From JANQSP01 sp965237565 (GTDB lineage: Bacteria; Bdellovibrionota; Bdellovibrionia; Bdellovibrionales; UBA1609), in contig OZ250145.1 of NCBI GenBank assembly GCA_965237565.1, positions 868,001 through 932,000 of the forward strand: DNA of 64,000 nt, read 5' to 3'. Positions 9,058 to 17,666 of the stretch are shown one piece after another. The translations under genes were made by a program, and so were the position numbers. The notes under the pieces are model-generated. The model did not search any database. It was not told the DNA's origin and worked only from the letters and a program-made list of their open reading frames with translations. Position 1 is the stretch's first letter. The number at the start of each line of letters is the position of its first letter.

Positions 9058-10488
9058 TTGTCTATTCAATTAAAAATGGGGTTGAAATTAACCCAAAAGT
9101 TGAAGATGACTCCTCAGTTACAGCAATCCATCAAGTTATTGAGTTTGCCTTTGATGGAAGTGGAAAAAGTCGTTCGTGAGGAGTTGTTAGAAAATCCAGT
9201 TCTAGAAGAAGTACAAGAAACCATTGAAGAACGAAGCGCAGAGGAGGAAAGCAACAAAGAACAAAGCATGGCTTTTGAGTCCTCTTGGATGGAATACACG
9301 GATTCCATTTCTTCTGGGGTGCCTTACCAATCTCGTCAAGGACGAACTGCCTCGGGCACATTTAACTTTGAGAATGTGGTTTCTACAGAAAGAAATTTGC
9401 ACGAACATCTTGCTTGGCAGGTCCAAATGAGTGGCTTTTCAAATAAAGAAAAAGCTCACCTAAACCTTTTGTTGGATGCTATCAATGAGGAGGGGTACCT
9501 CACAACTTCACTGGAACAAATTGCACAGGAAGAGGACATAGAATTGTCCGAATTGGAACAAGCTCTTGAGTTGTTGCACACTCTGGACCCGTATGGAGTG
9601 GGAGCTCGTGATTTGAAGGAGTGTTTGCTCATTCAAGCTAAGCAAAATCAAGAAGACACGAAAGATTTGGTTACTTTGATTACAAATTATCTGCCGGATC
9701 TCCAAGGAAAAAACTACGCTTTTATCGCTCAAAAAATGGGCTTGCAAGAAGAGGAAATCTTGGACTTGCATCGAATCATTACAACCATGGACCCCAAACC
9801 GGGAAGTCTCTTTACGACTCAGCCCACTCAATACATCACTCCCGATGTGTTTGTGAGTCCTTCGGAAGAAGGTTATCGAGTTTCTCTCAACCAAGAAGGT
9901 TTGCCTCATTTAAGAGTGACTTCTACCTATCAAAATATGTTGAGAAGATTAAACGATAACAAAAAAGTTCAACTGGAAGGCTCTACTCACAAATATCTGC
10001 GTCACAAAATGAATTCGGCTTTGTGGCTGATCCGTTCCTTGAATCAGCGTCAAAGAACTCTTTTTCAAGTCACCACGGCAATCGTGCACCACCAAAAGTC
10101 ATTTTTTGATAAAGGGCCTATTGGAATGAAGCCATTGATTCTGCAACAAATCGCTGAAGAAGTGGGTGTACACACTTCAACAGTTAGTCGAGTAACTACC
10201 AATAAATATGTACACACTCCTTATGGCATCTATGAATTGAAATATTTTTTTAATGTAGGAGTTGAGACGGATAGCGGGGAAAAATTGAGCGGGGAAGTGT
10301 TGAAATTAAAAATTAAATCTTATGTGAAAAATGAAGATAAAAAAAATCCCCTGTCTGACCAGTGTATTGTAGATCGTCTAAGAGAAGAAGTGGGTGTACA
10401 TCTAGCTCGGCGAACCATAGCAAAATACAGAGACACTCTAAAAATTTTACCAGCGAATCAGAGAAAAGAGTCTGAGTCCCATTCTTAA
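9058..10488 (+). CDS. rpoN: RNA polymerase sigma-54 factor
   Basis: A 476-residue sigma-54. The N-terminal activator-interaction region is Gln/Leu-rich (KLTQKLKMTPQLQQSIKLLS). A core-binding region with repeated LLDAINEEGYLT- and LHTLDPYGVGARDLKECL-type segments follows, then a helix-turn-helix (AEEVGVHTSTVSRVTTNKY) and the RpoN box near the C-terminus (ARRTIAKYRD, ~450-459; consensus ARRTVAKYRE). It starts at TTG with AAGGAG eight bases upstream; the nearby ATG at 9053 is out of frame. It sits 12 bases after the gliding motor genes and may be co-transcribed with them. A CCCATT/AATGGG hairpin follows the gene but lacks an immediate T-run. Confidence 0.97.
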   Translation: MSIQLKMGLKLTQKLKMTPQLQQSIKLLSLPLMEVEKVVREELLENPVLEEVQETIEERSAEEESNKEQSMAFESSWMEYTDSISSGVPYQSRQGRTASGTFNFENVVSTERNLHEHLAWQVQMSGFSNKEKAHLNLLLDAINEEGYLTTSLEQIAQEEDIELSELEQALELLHTLDPYGVGARDLKECLLIQAKQNQEDTKDLVTLITNYLPDLQGKNYAFIAQKMGLQEEEILDLHRIITTMDPKPGSLFTTQPTQYITPDVFVSPSEEGYRVSLNQEGLPHLRVTSTYQNMLRRLNDNKKVQLEGSTHKYLRHKMNSALWLIRSLNQRQRTLFQVTTAIVHHQKSFFDKGPIGMKPLILQQIAEEVGVHTSTVSRVTTNKYVHTPYGIYELKYFFNVGVETDSGEKLSGEVLKLKIKSYVKNEDKKNPLSDQCIVDRLREEVGVHLARRTIAKYRDTLKILPANQRKESESHS

Positions 10489-10495
10489 CAATGGG

Positions 10496-10522
10496 TTGAC
10501 TGCGTTTTTTCATCTTGATAAT
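10496..10522 (+). promoter_or_regulatory. Candidate sigma-70-type promoter of metK
   Basis: TTGACT at 10496-10501 and GATAAT at 10517-10522 are separated by 15 bases, with ATAATG one base later as an alternative. Transcription would begin about at the metK ATG (10531), and no Shine-Dalgarno sequence is visible before that ATG, which suggests a leaderless or nearly leaderless mRNA. The spacing is shorter than ideal, so confidence is moderate. Confidence 0.45.
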
Positions 10523-10530
10523 GATTCTTT

Positions 10531-11682
10531 ATGAATCACCGTCTTTTTACCAGCGAGTCTGTTTCAGAAGGTCATCCAGATAAAGTAGCTGACCAGATCA
10601 GTGATACGGTTTTGGATGCATTTTTGAGAGAGGACCTTGAAAGCCGTGTGGCTTGTGAGACTTTGCTAACGAAAGATTTGGTTTTGGTAGCTGGAGAAGT
10701 TACTTCGAAAGCTGTTGTAGATATACCTACAGAAGTTCGAGAAGTGATTCGTCGTATTGGTTACGATGATAAAGAAAAGGGATTGGATTATAAATCCTGT
10801 TCCATTTTGATCGCTACTCATTCCCAAAGTCAGGATATTTCGGACGGCATTGGTACGGGGGAAACACAGGGAGCCGGAGACCAAGGCTTGATGTTTGGTT
10901 ATGCAGTTGATGAGACAAAAGAGTATATTCCCTTGAGTCTTTCCTTATCTCATCAGTTGATGCAAAATTTGAGTTTACTCAGAAAAAATGGAAGTTTTCA
11001 TTTGTGGCCTGATAGCAAAAGTCAGGTGACTGTTGAGTATGATGAAAAGGGGCAAGTGGTTCATATTCCCTCTGTTCTCATTTCCACACAACACGCTCCC
11101 GATGTTGAGTTGAATAATCTTAGGGAATTCATTGTTGAAGAGTTGATAAAAAAAGTCATTCCTGCTCATTTGCTTCAAAGAGAACACAAATTTTTTATTA
11201 ATCCCATGGGTCGATTTGTCATCGGCGGACCGGCAGCGGATTGTGGCCTCACTGGCAGAAAAATTATTGTGGATACCTATGGAGGACATGGAGCTCACGG
11301 AGGTGGGGCTTTTTCAGGAAAAGATCCATCGAAGGTGGATCGTTCTGGAGCTTATGTGGCTCGTCACATTGCCAAAAATATTGTTGGCGCAGGCTTGGCC
11401 AAAAAATGCTTGGTTCAATTGGCATATGCCATTGGCCTTGCAAAGCCGGTCAGCGTTTCCGTAGAAGCTTATGGCACTCTTAAAGTTTCCGAAAAAAAAT
11501 TGCTTTCTGTGATTTCAAAATTTTGGGATCTCAGGCCCGCCCAGATTATTTCACAATACAATTTGCTCAAACCAATCTATCACCAAACGGCGAGTTATGG
11601 TCATTTTGGAAGAAAAGACATAGACTTCACATGGGAAAAACTGGATAAAGTTTCTATTTTGCGATCCGAGTTTTCTTTATGA
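10531..11682 (+). CDS. metK: S-adenosylmethionine synthetase
   Basis: A 383-residue methionine adenosyltransferase, which makes S-adenosylmethionine from ATP and methionine in the cytoplasm. Family motifs are intact: FTSESVSEGHPDKVADQISD at the N-terminus, the ATP-binding motif GAGDQGLMFGYA and the P-loop-like GGGAFSGKDPSKVDRSGAYV near residues 255-275. The first residues align with the usual MetK N-terminus, so ATG 10531 is the start although no ribosome-binding site precedes it. The stop overlaps the next gene (ATGA), so the small RHH gene and lepA are probably co-expressed. Confidence 0.97.
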   Translation: MNHRLFTSESVSEGHPDKVADQISDTVLDAFLREDLESRVACETLLTKDLVLVAGEVTSKAVVDIPTEVREVIRRIGYDDKEKGLDYKSCSILIATHSQSQDISDGIGTGETQGAGDQGLMFGYAVDETKEYIPLSLSLSHQLMQNLSLLRKNGSFHLWPDSKSQVTVEYDEKGQVVHIPSVLISTQHAPDVELNNLREFIVEELIKKVIPAHLLQREHKFFINPMGRFVIGGPAADCGLTGRKIIVDTYGGHGAHGGGAFSGKDPSKVDRSGAYVARHIAKNIVGAGLAKKCLVQLAYAIGLAKPVSVSVEAYGTLKVSEKKLLSVISKFWDLRPAQIISQYNLLKPIYHQTASYGHFGRKDIDFTWEKLDKVSILRSEFSL

Positions 11683-11921
11683 CGATAAAAAGAAAAATAC
11701 CAACAACTATTTATTTAACGCAGCGACAACAAACTTTACTAAGAGAACTGAGTGATCGATCCAAAGTTCCTGTAGCAGAATACATTCGACAAGGTGTGGA
11801 ACTGATTTTAAAAAAAAATCATCATCAACTTCCCGGACAACTCTCCTTCCTTCTAGAAGCGAAAGAGTCCTCTGCCAAGAAAGGAAGATCCTCTGGTAAG
11901 AAGGAAGAATCTTCTGATTAA
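11679..11921 (+). CDS. Ribbon-helix-helix (CopG-type) small DNA-binding protein
   Basis: An 80-residue protein with a ribbon-helix-helix pattern: a basic N-terminal strand (IPTTIYLTQRQQTLLRELSD) followed by VPVAEYIRQGVELILKK, and a Ser/Lys-rich tail. Such proteins bind DNA as dimers, often as repressors or antitoxins. No toxin gene is next to it; it lies between metK and lepA with an ATGA overlap on the metK side. Its target is unknown; autoregulation or metK control would be guesses. The fold assignment is from pattern. Confidence 0.65.
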   Translation: MTIKRKIPTTIYLTQRQQTLLRELSDRSKVPVAEYIRQGVELILKKNHHQLPGQLSFLLEAKESSAKKGRSSGKKEESSD

Positions 11922-11926
11922 GAAAA

Positions 11927-13726
11927 ATGGATCAAAGTAAAATACGAAATTTTTCCATTATTGCTCACATTGACCATGGCAAATCCACTTTGGCAGATGG
12001 GTTCTTAGAAATCACAAAAGCCATCAGCGAGAGACAAAAAAAGGAACAATTTTTGGATACCATGGAATTGGAAAGAGAAAGAGGAATCACTATCAAGGCT
12101 CAGACCGTTCGTTTGTCCTACCAATCTCAAGAAGGGTCTGTTTACCAATTTAATCTCATTGATACTCCCGGCCATGTGGATTTTTCTTACGAGGTGTCCC
12201 GTTCTTTATCTGCTTGTGAAGGAGCTTTGCTCGTCGTGGATGCTTCACAAGGAGTAGAAGCACAAACAGTGGCCCACTCTTCTTTGGCTCTGGCCAAGAA
12301 CTTGGTTCTCATTCCCGTTTTGAACAAAGTGGACTTGGCATCCGCTAGGCTCGAAGAAGTAAGTCTCCAATTGGAAAAGTTGATCGGATTAAAAAAAGAA
12401 AAGATTGTTCTGGCTAGTGCCAAGAAGAGAAAAGGAATCCAAGACATCTTGGAAAGAGTGATTTGCGACATTCCTCCCCCCAAGGGGAATGAAAGGAATG
12501 CTCTCAAAGCTTTAATTTTTGATTCTTGGTTTGATACGTACCAAGGGGTGGTCACACTTTGCCGGATTGTCGAGGGGTCTTTGAAAGTGGGTGATGAAAT
12601 TTTTTTCATGGAAGGAGAAAAAAAAAGTACGGTATTGAAACTGGGAGTTTTCACGCCTTTTCCCTGTTATCTGAAGGAACTAAAATCTGGGGAAGTGGGT
12701 TTTGTCATTACGGGAATCAAGGGAATCAAAGATATCATCGTGGGAGATACAATAACCCATGTACGTCGTCCAGCCTCAAGAAGTTTGGAAGGTTTTCAAA
12801 AGCTCAAACCCATGGTTTTTTCCGGTCTCTTCCCCATAGATTCCGCTGACTTTGTGCTTCTAAAGACTGCCTTAGAGAAATTAATTTTAAATGATTCTTC
12901 ATTGGTTTTTGAGACAGAAAATTCACCAGCCTTGGGTCTTGGATTTCGTTGTGGTTTTTTGGGTCTGCTCCATTTGGAAGTTGTTCAAGAGAGATTGGAA
13001 AGAGAATTTCAACTGAATCTCATTGTCACAGCTCCCTCTGTTGTTTACCAAGTGTTTACAAAGGACGGAAAGGCCCAAGAACTAGATAATCCTTCCTCTC
13101 TGCCTGATTTGACAAAAGTGGAACGGATTGAAGAACCTTTTGCTCATATTTTCATTCACACTCCTTCTCAATATATAGGAGCTTGCTTAAAACTTTGTGA
13201 AGATAGAAGGGGAGAGCAAATTCGCATGGAATACAGTTCTGGAAACAGACTGATCATAGAGTATCGTATGCCAATGAGTGAGATCGTGATGGATTTTCAT
13301 GATCGTTTAAAAGCTATTTCCAAAGGATATGCATCCATGGAGTATGAATGGATAGGATTTTCTTCCTCTGATTTGGTGAAGCTGGATGTCCTGCTCAATG
13401 GAGAAAAGGTGGATGCACTTTCCATTCTTCTTCATCGTTCCAAAGCGCAAAAAAAAGCTCGTGTCTTAGTTGAGAAGTTAAAAACATTGATAAATCGTCA
13501 GCAGTACCAAGTGGCTATTCAGGCTTCTATTGGAAGCAAAGTGATTGCTCGTGAAACGATTCGTGCATTGAGAAAAGATGTAACTGCAAAGTGTTACGGA
13601 GGCGACATTACACGAAAAAGAAAATTATTAGAGAAACAAAAAAAAGGAAAAAAGAGAATGAAGGCAATTGGGAAAATTTCCGTTCCTCAGTCGGCTTTTT
13701 TGGCAGTATTAAAGACGGAGGATTGA
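11927..13726 (+). CDS. lepA: Elongation factor 4 (LepA), ribosome back-translocating GTPase
   Basis: A 599-residue translational GTPase of normal length. The GTP-binding motifs are AHIDHGKST (G1), the RGITIKAQTV switch region (G2), DTPGHVDF (G3) and NKVDL (G4). The LepA-specific C-terminus is present, with GEKVDALSILLHRSKAQ and CYGGDITRKRKLLEKQKKGK followed by MKAIGKISVPQSAFLAVLK. It acts on ribosomes in the cytoplasm or at the membrane. It is followed nine bases later by two signal peptidase paralogues; lepA-lepB neighbours are common in proteobacteria. Confidence 0.97.
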   Translation: MDQSKIRNFSIIAHIDHGKSTLADGFLEITKAISERQKKEQFLDTMELERERGITIKAQTVRLSYQSQEGSVYQFNLIDTPGHVDFSYEVSRSLSACEGALLVVDASQGVEAQTVAHSSLALAKNLVLIPVLNKVDLASARLEEVSLQLEKLIGLKKEKIVLASAKKRKGIQDILERVICDIPPPKGNERNALKALIFDSWFDTYQGVVTLCRIVEGSLKVGDEIFFMEGEKKSTVLKLGVFTPFPCYLKELKSGEVGFVITGIKGIKDIIVGDTITHVRRPASRSLEGFQKLKPMVFSGLFPIDSADFVLLKTALEKLILNDSSLVFETENSPALGLGFRCGFLGLLHLEVVQERLEREFQLNLIVTAPSVVYQVFTKDGKAQELDNPSSLPDLTKVERIEEPFAHIFIHTPSQYIGACLKLCEDRRGEQIRMEYSSGNRLIIEYRMPMSEIVMDFHDRLKAISKGYASMEYEWIGFSSSDLVKLDVLLNGEKVDALSILLHRSKAQKKARVLVEKLKTLINRQQYQVAIQASIGSKVIARETIRALRKDVTAKCYGGDITRKRKLLEKQKKGKKRMKAIGKISVPQSAFLAVLKTED

Positions 13727-13735
13727 GAAAAGTTT

Positions 13736-14737
13736 GTGAAGGCGGTTGCTGTTTTTTTTATTTTTTTGTGGACGATCTTCTTAGCTCTTGTTTTCAAGTG
13801 GAGTGCTTTGGCTGTCTACGGAGTTTCGAATCAGGCCATGATGCCCACTTTGCTCATTCATGATTTCATCTTTGTGAATCGACTAGCTTATGGGTTGCGG
13901 ATGCCTTTTTCTTCGTCTTATCTCTTTCAATGGTCTCAGCCAAAAAGAGGGGATGTCATTGTTTTTTCTTCCCCTTTTGATTTGAAGTCCTTCTCCGTGA
14001 GGCGAGTGATTGGACTGTCCGGTGATCGCATTTTTTTTGAAAATGAAAATTGGTATCTCAATGAAAAGAAAATCTTGAAAACCGATCCTTTGGAGAAGAT
14101 TTTTTTTTATCCGAAGCAGAGAGCAAAACAAAAAGACCAATATGTGAGATGGACAGAACAGTTGTTCGGCAAAAAATACAATATTTTATTGAAGAAAAAG
14201 AGAAAGGGACATCTCATTTTTGGTCCCTACCGAGTCCCTCCAAAGTATTATTTTGTAGTAGGAGATCATCGAGATCGGTCTCAAGATAGCCGGACTTGGC
14301 CCTCACAGTTGAAAAAAGCAAAGGGAGTGGGTACTTTTTCAAGGGCCAAAATGGGTTCCCCTGTTTTCATTCCTAAGGGAACTTTGCTTCGGGCCAATTA
14401 TTTTCAAATACCAGAATATTTTGAGACGACGGAGGATGCACAATTATCTGGTTTGGTTGTGGATGTTCCCATACAAGCCCAAAGAGCTGGTTTGGGAGGG
14501 AATGTTTCGGCTGGACATATCAATACGATTGAGGCTGGAGAAAGATTTTCTCGTGTACGTGTGAGCAATCCTCGTGCCTTGTCTCTTGGATGGGATGAAA
14601 ATTTGGTATCTGAGGACCAAATTATCGGACGAGTGAATCGTGTTTTTTTCAGTTGCCGAAAAACTCTTCTTGTTTCAAACCTAGCATGTGACCTAAAGTT
14701 TATGCGTTGGGATAGAACTTTTCTTTTTGTTCAGTAG
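13736..14737 (+). CDS. Signal peptidase I paralogue lacking both catalytic residues
   Basis: A 333-residue protein with one N-terminal membrane helix and clear S26 signal-peptidase boxes: SNQAMMPTLLIHDFIFVNRL, QPKRGDVIVF, VRRVIGLSGD and VVGDHRDRSQDSR. In active enzymes the first box reads SGSM and carries the nucleophile Ser; here the aligned residue is Ala34. The general-base Lys of the IKR motif is Arg89 (VRR). Both changes are plain in the DNA (GCC and AGG). The rest of the fold and about 100 extra C-terminal residues are open and well kept, so this looks like a retained non-catalytic paralogue rather than a dying gene. An intact lepB follows. It starts at GTG, nine bases after lepA. Confidence 0.85.
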   Translation: MKAVAVFFIFLWTIFLALVFKWSALAVYGVSNQAMMPTLLIHDFIFVNRLAYGLRMPFSSSYLFQWSQPKRGDVIVFSSPFDLKSFSVRRVIGLSGDRIFFENENWYLNEKKILKTDPLEKIFFYPKQRAKQKDQYVRWTEQLFGKKYNILLKKKRKGHLIFGPYRVPPKYYFVVGDHRDRSQDSRTWPSQLKKAKGVGTFSRAKMGSPVFIPKGTLLRANYFQIPEYFETTEDAQLSGLVVDVPIQAQRAGLGGNVSAGHINTIEAGERFSRVRVSNPRALSLGWDENLVSEDQIIGRVNRVFFSCRKTLLVSNLACDLKFMRWDRTFLFVQ

Positions 14738-14760
14738 TGATAGGCTGAGATGGTTTTTGG

Positions 14761-15555
14761 ATGATAAGCCAAGGTAGCTTTTTTCAACGAATGCAAATGA
14801 TGAAAATTTTTAAAAAAATATTTCTTTTTATTTTTCGTTCTCTTTTTTCTGTTGTTGGTTTAGCAATAATCATCTTGGTTTTTCGCTGGTCTCTTTTTGA
14901 ACCCTATGTGATTCCCTCTGGGAGCATGCTCCCTTCCCTGCTTATTTTTGATCACATCATTGTGAATAAAATGTCTTATGGAACACATATTCCTTTCACT
15001 ACAAAGTGGCTTTGGAAAAGAAAAGATCCACAAAGAGGGGATGTGGTGGTTTTTCGTCCCTTGAACGTAGAGGGTCAAATGAGATTTTTGATCAAGAGAA
15101 TCGTGGCTATCGGAGGAGATGTGCTTTACATTGACGAACAAAATCAACTTTGGATCAATGATAAAAAGGTAGCTCGTGTGGCCATTCGCTCAGACAGAGG
15201 AAAGAGAAGAGGTTTTTATCCGCTCACGGAATTGGATCTTGGAGCTCTTTTTTCAGACTTTTCATTTTATGTGGAGACAACTTTCAACAAGCGCGACTAC
15301 CGAATCATTTTTGAGAAAGCTCTTTCTGCCTCTATACCAATGGAGTTTCAAGTTCCTGAAGGGCATATTTTTTTGATGGGAGACAATCGAGACAATTCTC
15401 ACGATTCTAGATTCTGGGGTTCTTTGCCAGTCAGTCATGTGATCGGAAAAGCCGTTCGCATTTGGTTGAGTTGCGAGGAAACCCTCTTCAGTCTTCCACT
15501 TTTATGTTATCCGCATAAGATAAGATACAAGCGTTTGTTTAGAAAAATCAGATAA
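14761..15555 (+). CDS. lepB: Signal peptidase I (active-site residues intact)
   Basis: A 264-residue signal peptidase I that removes Sec/Tat signal peptides on the periplasmic side of the inner membrane. One N-terminal membrane helix (~20-42) precedes box B, VIPSGSMLPSL, with nucleophile Ser55. Box D contains Lys112 (FLIKRIVAIGGD), and box E reads MGDNRDNSHDSRFWG. ATG 14761 is the longest start; ATG 14791 or 14800 would trim a poorly conserved N-terminus and cannot be excluded. It follows the dead paralogue by 23 bases, so the two are probably one transcript. Confidence 0.93.
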   Translation: MISQGSFFQRMQMMKIFKKIFLFIFRSLFSVVGLAIIILVFRWSLFEPYVIPSGSMLPSLLIFDHIIVNKMSYGTHIPFTTKWLWKRKDPQRGDVVVFRPLNVEGQMRFLIKRIVAIGGDVLYIDEQNQLWINDKKVARVAIRSDRGKRRGFYPLTELDLGALFSDFSFYVETTFNKRDYRIIFEKALSASIPMEFQVPEGHIFLMGDNRDNSHDSRFWGSLPVSHVIGKAVRIWLSCEETLFSLPLLCYPHKIRYKRLFRKIR

Positions 15556-15580
15556 GTTTTGGGTGAATTTTCAAAAAGCT

Positions 15581-15609
15581 TTGACTCAGTTTTTTATATT
15601 CAGTATAGC
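15581..15609 (+). promoter_or_regulatory. Candidate sigma-70-type promoter of pyrB-carA-carB
   Basis: TTGACT at 15581-15586, a 17-base spacer, and TATAGC at 15604-15609. Transcription would start about 15615-15617, only four to six bases before the pyrB ATG at 15621, so the leader would be very short and no pyrimidine-responsive attenuator would fit. The match and spacing are good by eye. Confidence 0.6.
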
Positions 15610-15620
15610 TAATTAGGTCT

Positions 15621-16577
15621 ATGATGAATCCAGTTTCTTCCCTTTTAAGCATTGACGACTTGAATGATCAGGCTATTAATTTTATCATGCAGACTTCTTC
15701 TTTCTTCAATGAAGAAAACAAAAAACGAAAACGTATCATTCATTGTGTAGATCCGGAGCAAACAAAAGGGATGGTTGTCCAGCTTTTGTTTGCGGAGCCC
15801 AGTACGCGAACACGTGCAAGTTTCGAATGTTCTTGCGGTCGCTTGGGAATCACGACCACTTCTTTGTGGAATTTGCATTTTTCCAGCATGGCGAAGGGAG
15901 AGACTTTAAAAGACACCCTTCAGTGTTTGATTGCTCTTTGTCCAGATATGATTATCCTTCGTTGCGGGGAATTTCAGTCCTATGAGTCTTTTTTGAGAAC
16001 CAGCCAAGTGCCCATTGTCAATGCTGGATTGGGAACCAAGGAACATCCCACGCAGGCACTCGTGGATGCCTATACCATCCAACAGCTCAAGGGTCAGGTG
16101 AGAGGGCAAAAAGTTTTGATTGTAGGAGATGTTTTGCATTCACGGGTGGCCAATTCCAATTTGAAAATGCTCACTCGTATGGAAGCCCAATTGGGTATGT
16201 GTGTTCCAGAGGAGTTAAGTCCCGCAGATAAAAAAGCTTGGGAAAAGGTCGCTCGTTTTGAGTCCTTAGAATCGGGAATTCGGTGGGCAGATGTAATCAT
16301 GTGCTTGCGTCTTCAAAGAGAAAGGCACTCTTTGCGAAACATTGGCTTCTCTTTGGCGGAGTACAGAGATAAGTATCGCATTGACCAAGACCAAATGGAT
16401 CTTTTTTCTCCCGATGGGATTCTTTTGCATCCGGGGCCGGCGGTCAGGGGAGTAGAAATTTCCAATCAAGCCCTAGCTGATCCTCGTTGTCAGATTATCA
16501 CCCAAGTGGGAAATGGCTCCCATGTGCGATCGGCAGTTGTGGCCTATATGTTGGGCCTTGAGATTCGAAAACCATGA
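15621..16577 (+). CDS. pyrB: Aspartate carbamoyltransferase catalytic chain
   Basis: A 318-residue enzyme that condenses carbamoyl phosphate and aspartate in pyrimidine synthesis. Motifs are FAEPSTRTRASFE (carbamoyl-phosphate binding), HPTQALVDAYTI and LHPGPAVRGVEI. No pyrI regulatory subunit is present nearby. It starts at ATG 15621, with another ATG at 15624. The stop overlaps the carA start (ATGA at 16574-16577), so pyrB-carA-carB form an operon supplying and using carbamoyl phosphate. Confidence 0.96.
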   Translation: MMNPVSSLLSIDDLNDQAINFIMQTSSFFNEENKKRKRIIHCVDPEQTKGMVVQLLFAEPSTRTRASFECSCGRLGITTTSLWNLHFSSMAKGETLKDTLQCLIALCPDMIILRCGEFQSYESFLRTSQVPIVNAGLGTKEHPTQALVDAYTIQQLKGQVRGQKVLIVGDVLHSRVANSNLKMLTRMEAQLGMCVPEELSPADKKAWEKVARFESLESGIRWADVIMCLRLQRERHSLRNIGFSLAEYRDKYRIDQDQMDLFSPDGILLHPGPAVRGVEISNQALADPRCQIITQVGNGSHVRSAVVAYMLGLEIRKP

Positions 16578-17665
16578 AGGGAGAAGAACCTGGTTTCTTA
16601 GTTTTTGAAACCGGGGAGGTTTTCAGCGGTTGGTTTCTAGGAGGCACGGAAAAAGCCGGGGAGTTGGTTTTTAATACTTCTCAGGGTGGTTACGAAGAAA
16701 TGGCCACCGATCCTTCGTATTTTCAGCAGATTTTAATTACTACCTCTCCCATGCAGGGCAACTACGGGGAGGAGAATGCGGTCTGGGAATCTAGTCAGAT
16801 TCATATCCAAGGCTTGGTTTGTGTGGAAATGCAAGAAAGTAGTCGCAACTCGAAGTGGAAAGACAAGTTGATTTCTTACGGAGTCCCTATTTTAGCAGCC
16901 GTGGATACCAGAGCTGTTGTACTCCACTTAAGGGAAAAAGGTACGCTATGGGGAGCGATTGTTCGTAGCTCCGAGTGGCAAAAGGCACAAAAAAAAGCTT
17001 CTCAATTCATTGTCTCTGCTCGAAGAATGGAAAAAGATTGGCCCTTTATTGTAGCTGAAAAAAACAGCCGAGAGGTAACAGGAAAGAAAAAAAAGGGACC
17101 ACGAGTGGCTGTAGTGGATCTTGGATGCAAGGAAAATATCCTTCGAGAGCTATCGAAAAGATGCAGACAAATTCGTGTTTTTCCTCCTCGTACTTCTGCG
17201 AAAGAAATTCTGAAATGGAAGCCTGAGGGAGTTTTGTTATCGAATGGCCCTGGGGATCCCTCTAGTGTCAAGCAAGCCGTGCAATCGGTGCGTTCTCTTT
17301 TGGGAAAGGTTTTTATCTTTGGTATTTGTATGGGGCATCAGATTTTGGCATTGGCCTTGGGCGGAAAAACCTACAAGTTGAAGTTCGGGCATCGGGGCGG
17401 GAATCATCCGGTTCGAGATGAAGTGATGAAGAAAATTTATGTCACCAGCCAAAACCATGGCTACGCTGTCAAAAGAGATAGCCTGCCTGCACATGTACAA
17501 ATCACTCACACGAATCTCAATGACGGCACTGTAGAAGGGTTTTTCTCAAAAAAGGATCGATGCATGGGCATTCAGTTTCATCCAGAGAGCCGGCCCGGCC
17601 CGCAAGAAGCCAATGTTTTGTTCGATTTTTTCGTTCAACAAGTACAGAAAAAAAAGAAGGCATAG
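16574..17665 (+). CDS. carA: Carbamoyl-phosphate synthase small (glutaminase) subunit
   Basis: A 363-residue class I glutamine amidotransferase that feeds ammonia to CarB. The N-terminal CarA domain includes FNTSQGGYEEMATDPSY. The C-terminal amidotransferase has the nucleophile Cys in FGICMGHQILALALGG and the catalytic His/Glu in IQFHPESRPGPQE. It is coupled to pyrB by ATGA, and carB starts one base after its stop. Confidence 0.96.
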   Translation: MKGEEPGFLVFETGEVFSGWFLGGTEKAGELVFNTSQGGYEEMATDPSYFQQILITTSPMQGNYGEENAVWESSQIHIQGLVCVEMQESSRNSKWKDKLISYGVPILAAVDTRAVVLHLREKGTLWGAIVRSSEWQKAQKKASQFIVSARRMEKDWPFIVAEKNSREVTGKKKKGPRVAVVDLGCKENILRELSKRCRQIRVFPPRTSAKEILKWKPEGVLLSNGPGDPSSVKQAVQSVRSLLGKVFIFGICMGHQILALALGGKTYKLKFGHRGGNHPVRDEVMKKIYVTSQNHGYAVKRDSLPAHVQITHTNLNDGTVEGFFSKKDRCMGIQFHPESRPGPQEANVLFDFFVQQVQKKKKA

Positions 17666-17666
17666 A

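Noticed and set aside
10477..10510. Rho-independent terminator after rpoN
   Set aside because: The CCCATT/AATGGG stem is only six pairs and the T-run comes ten bases later, so it is a weak candidate at best.
17613..17666. Longer N-terminus for carB
   Set aside because: It would lie wholly inside carA; the ATG at 17667 aligns with known CarB starts.
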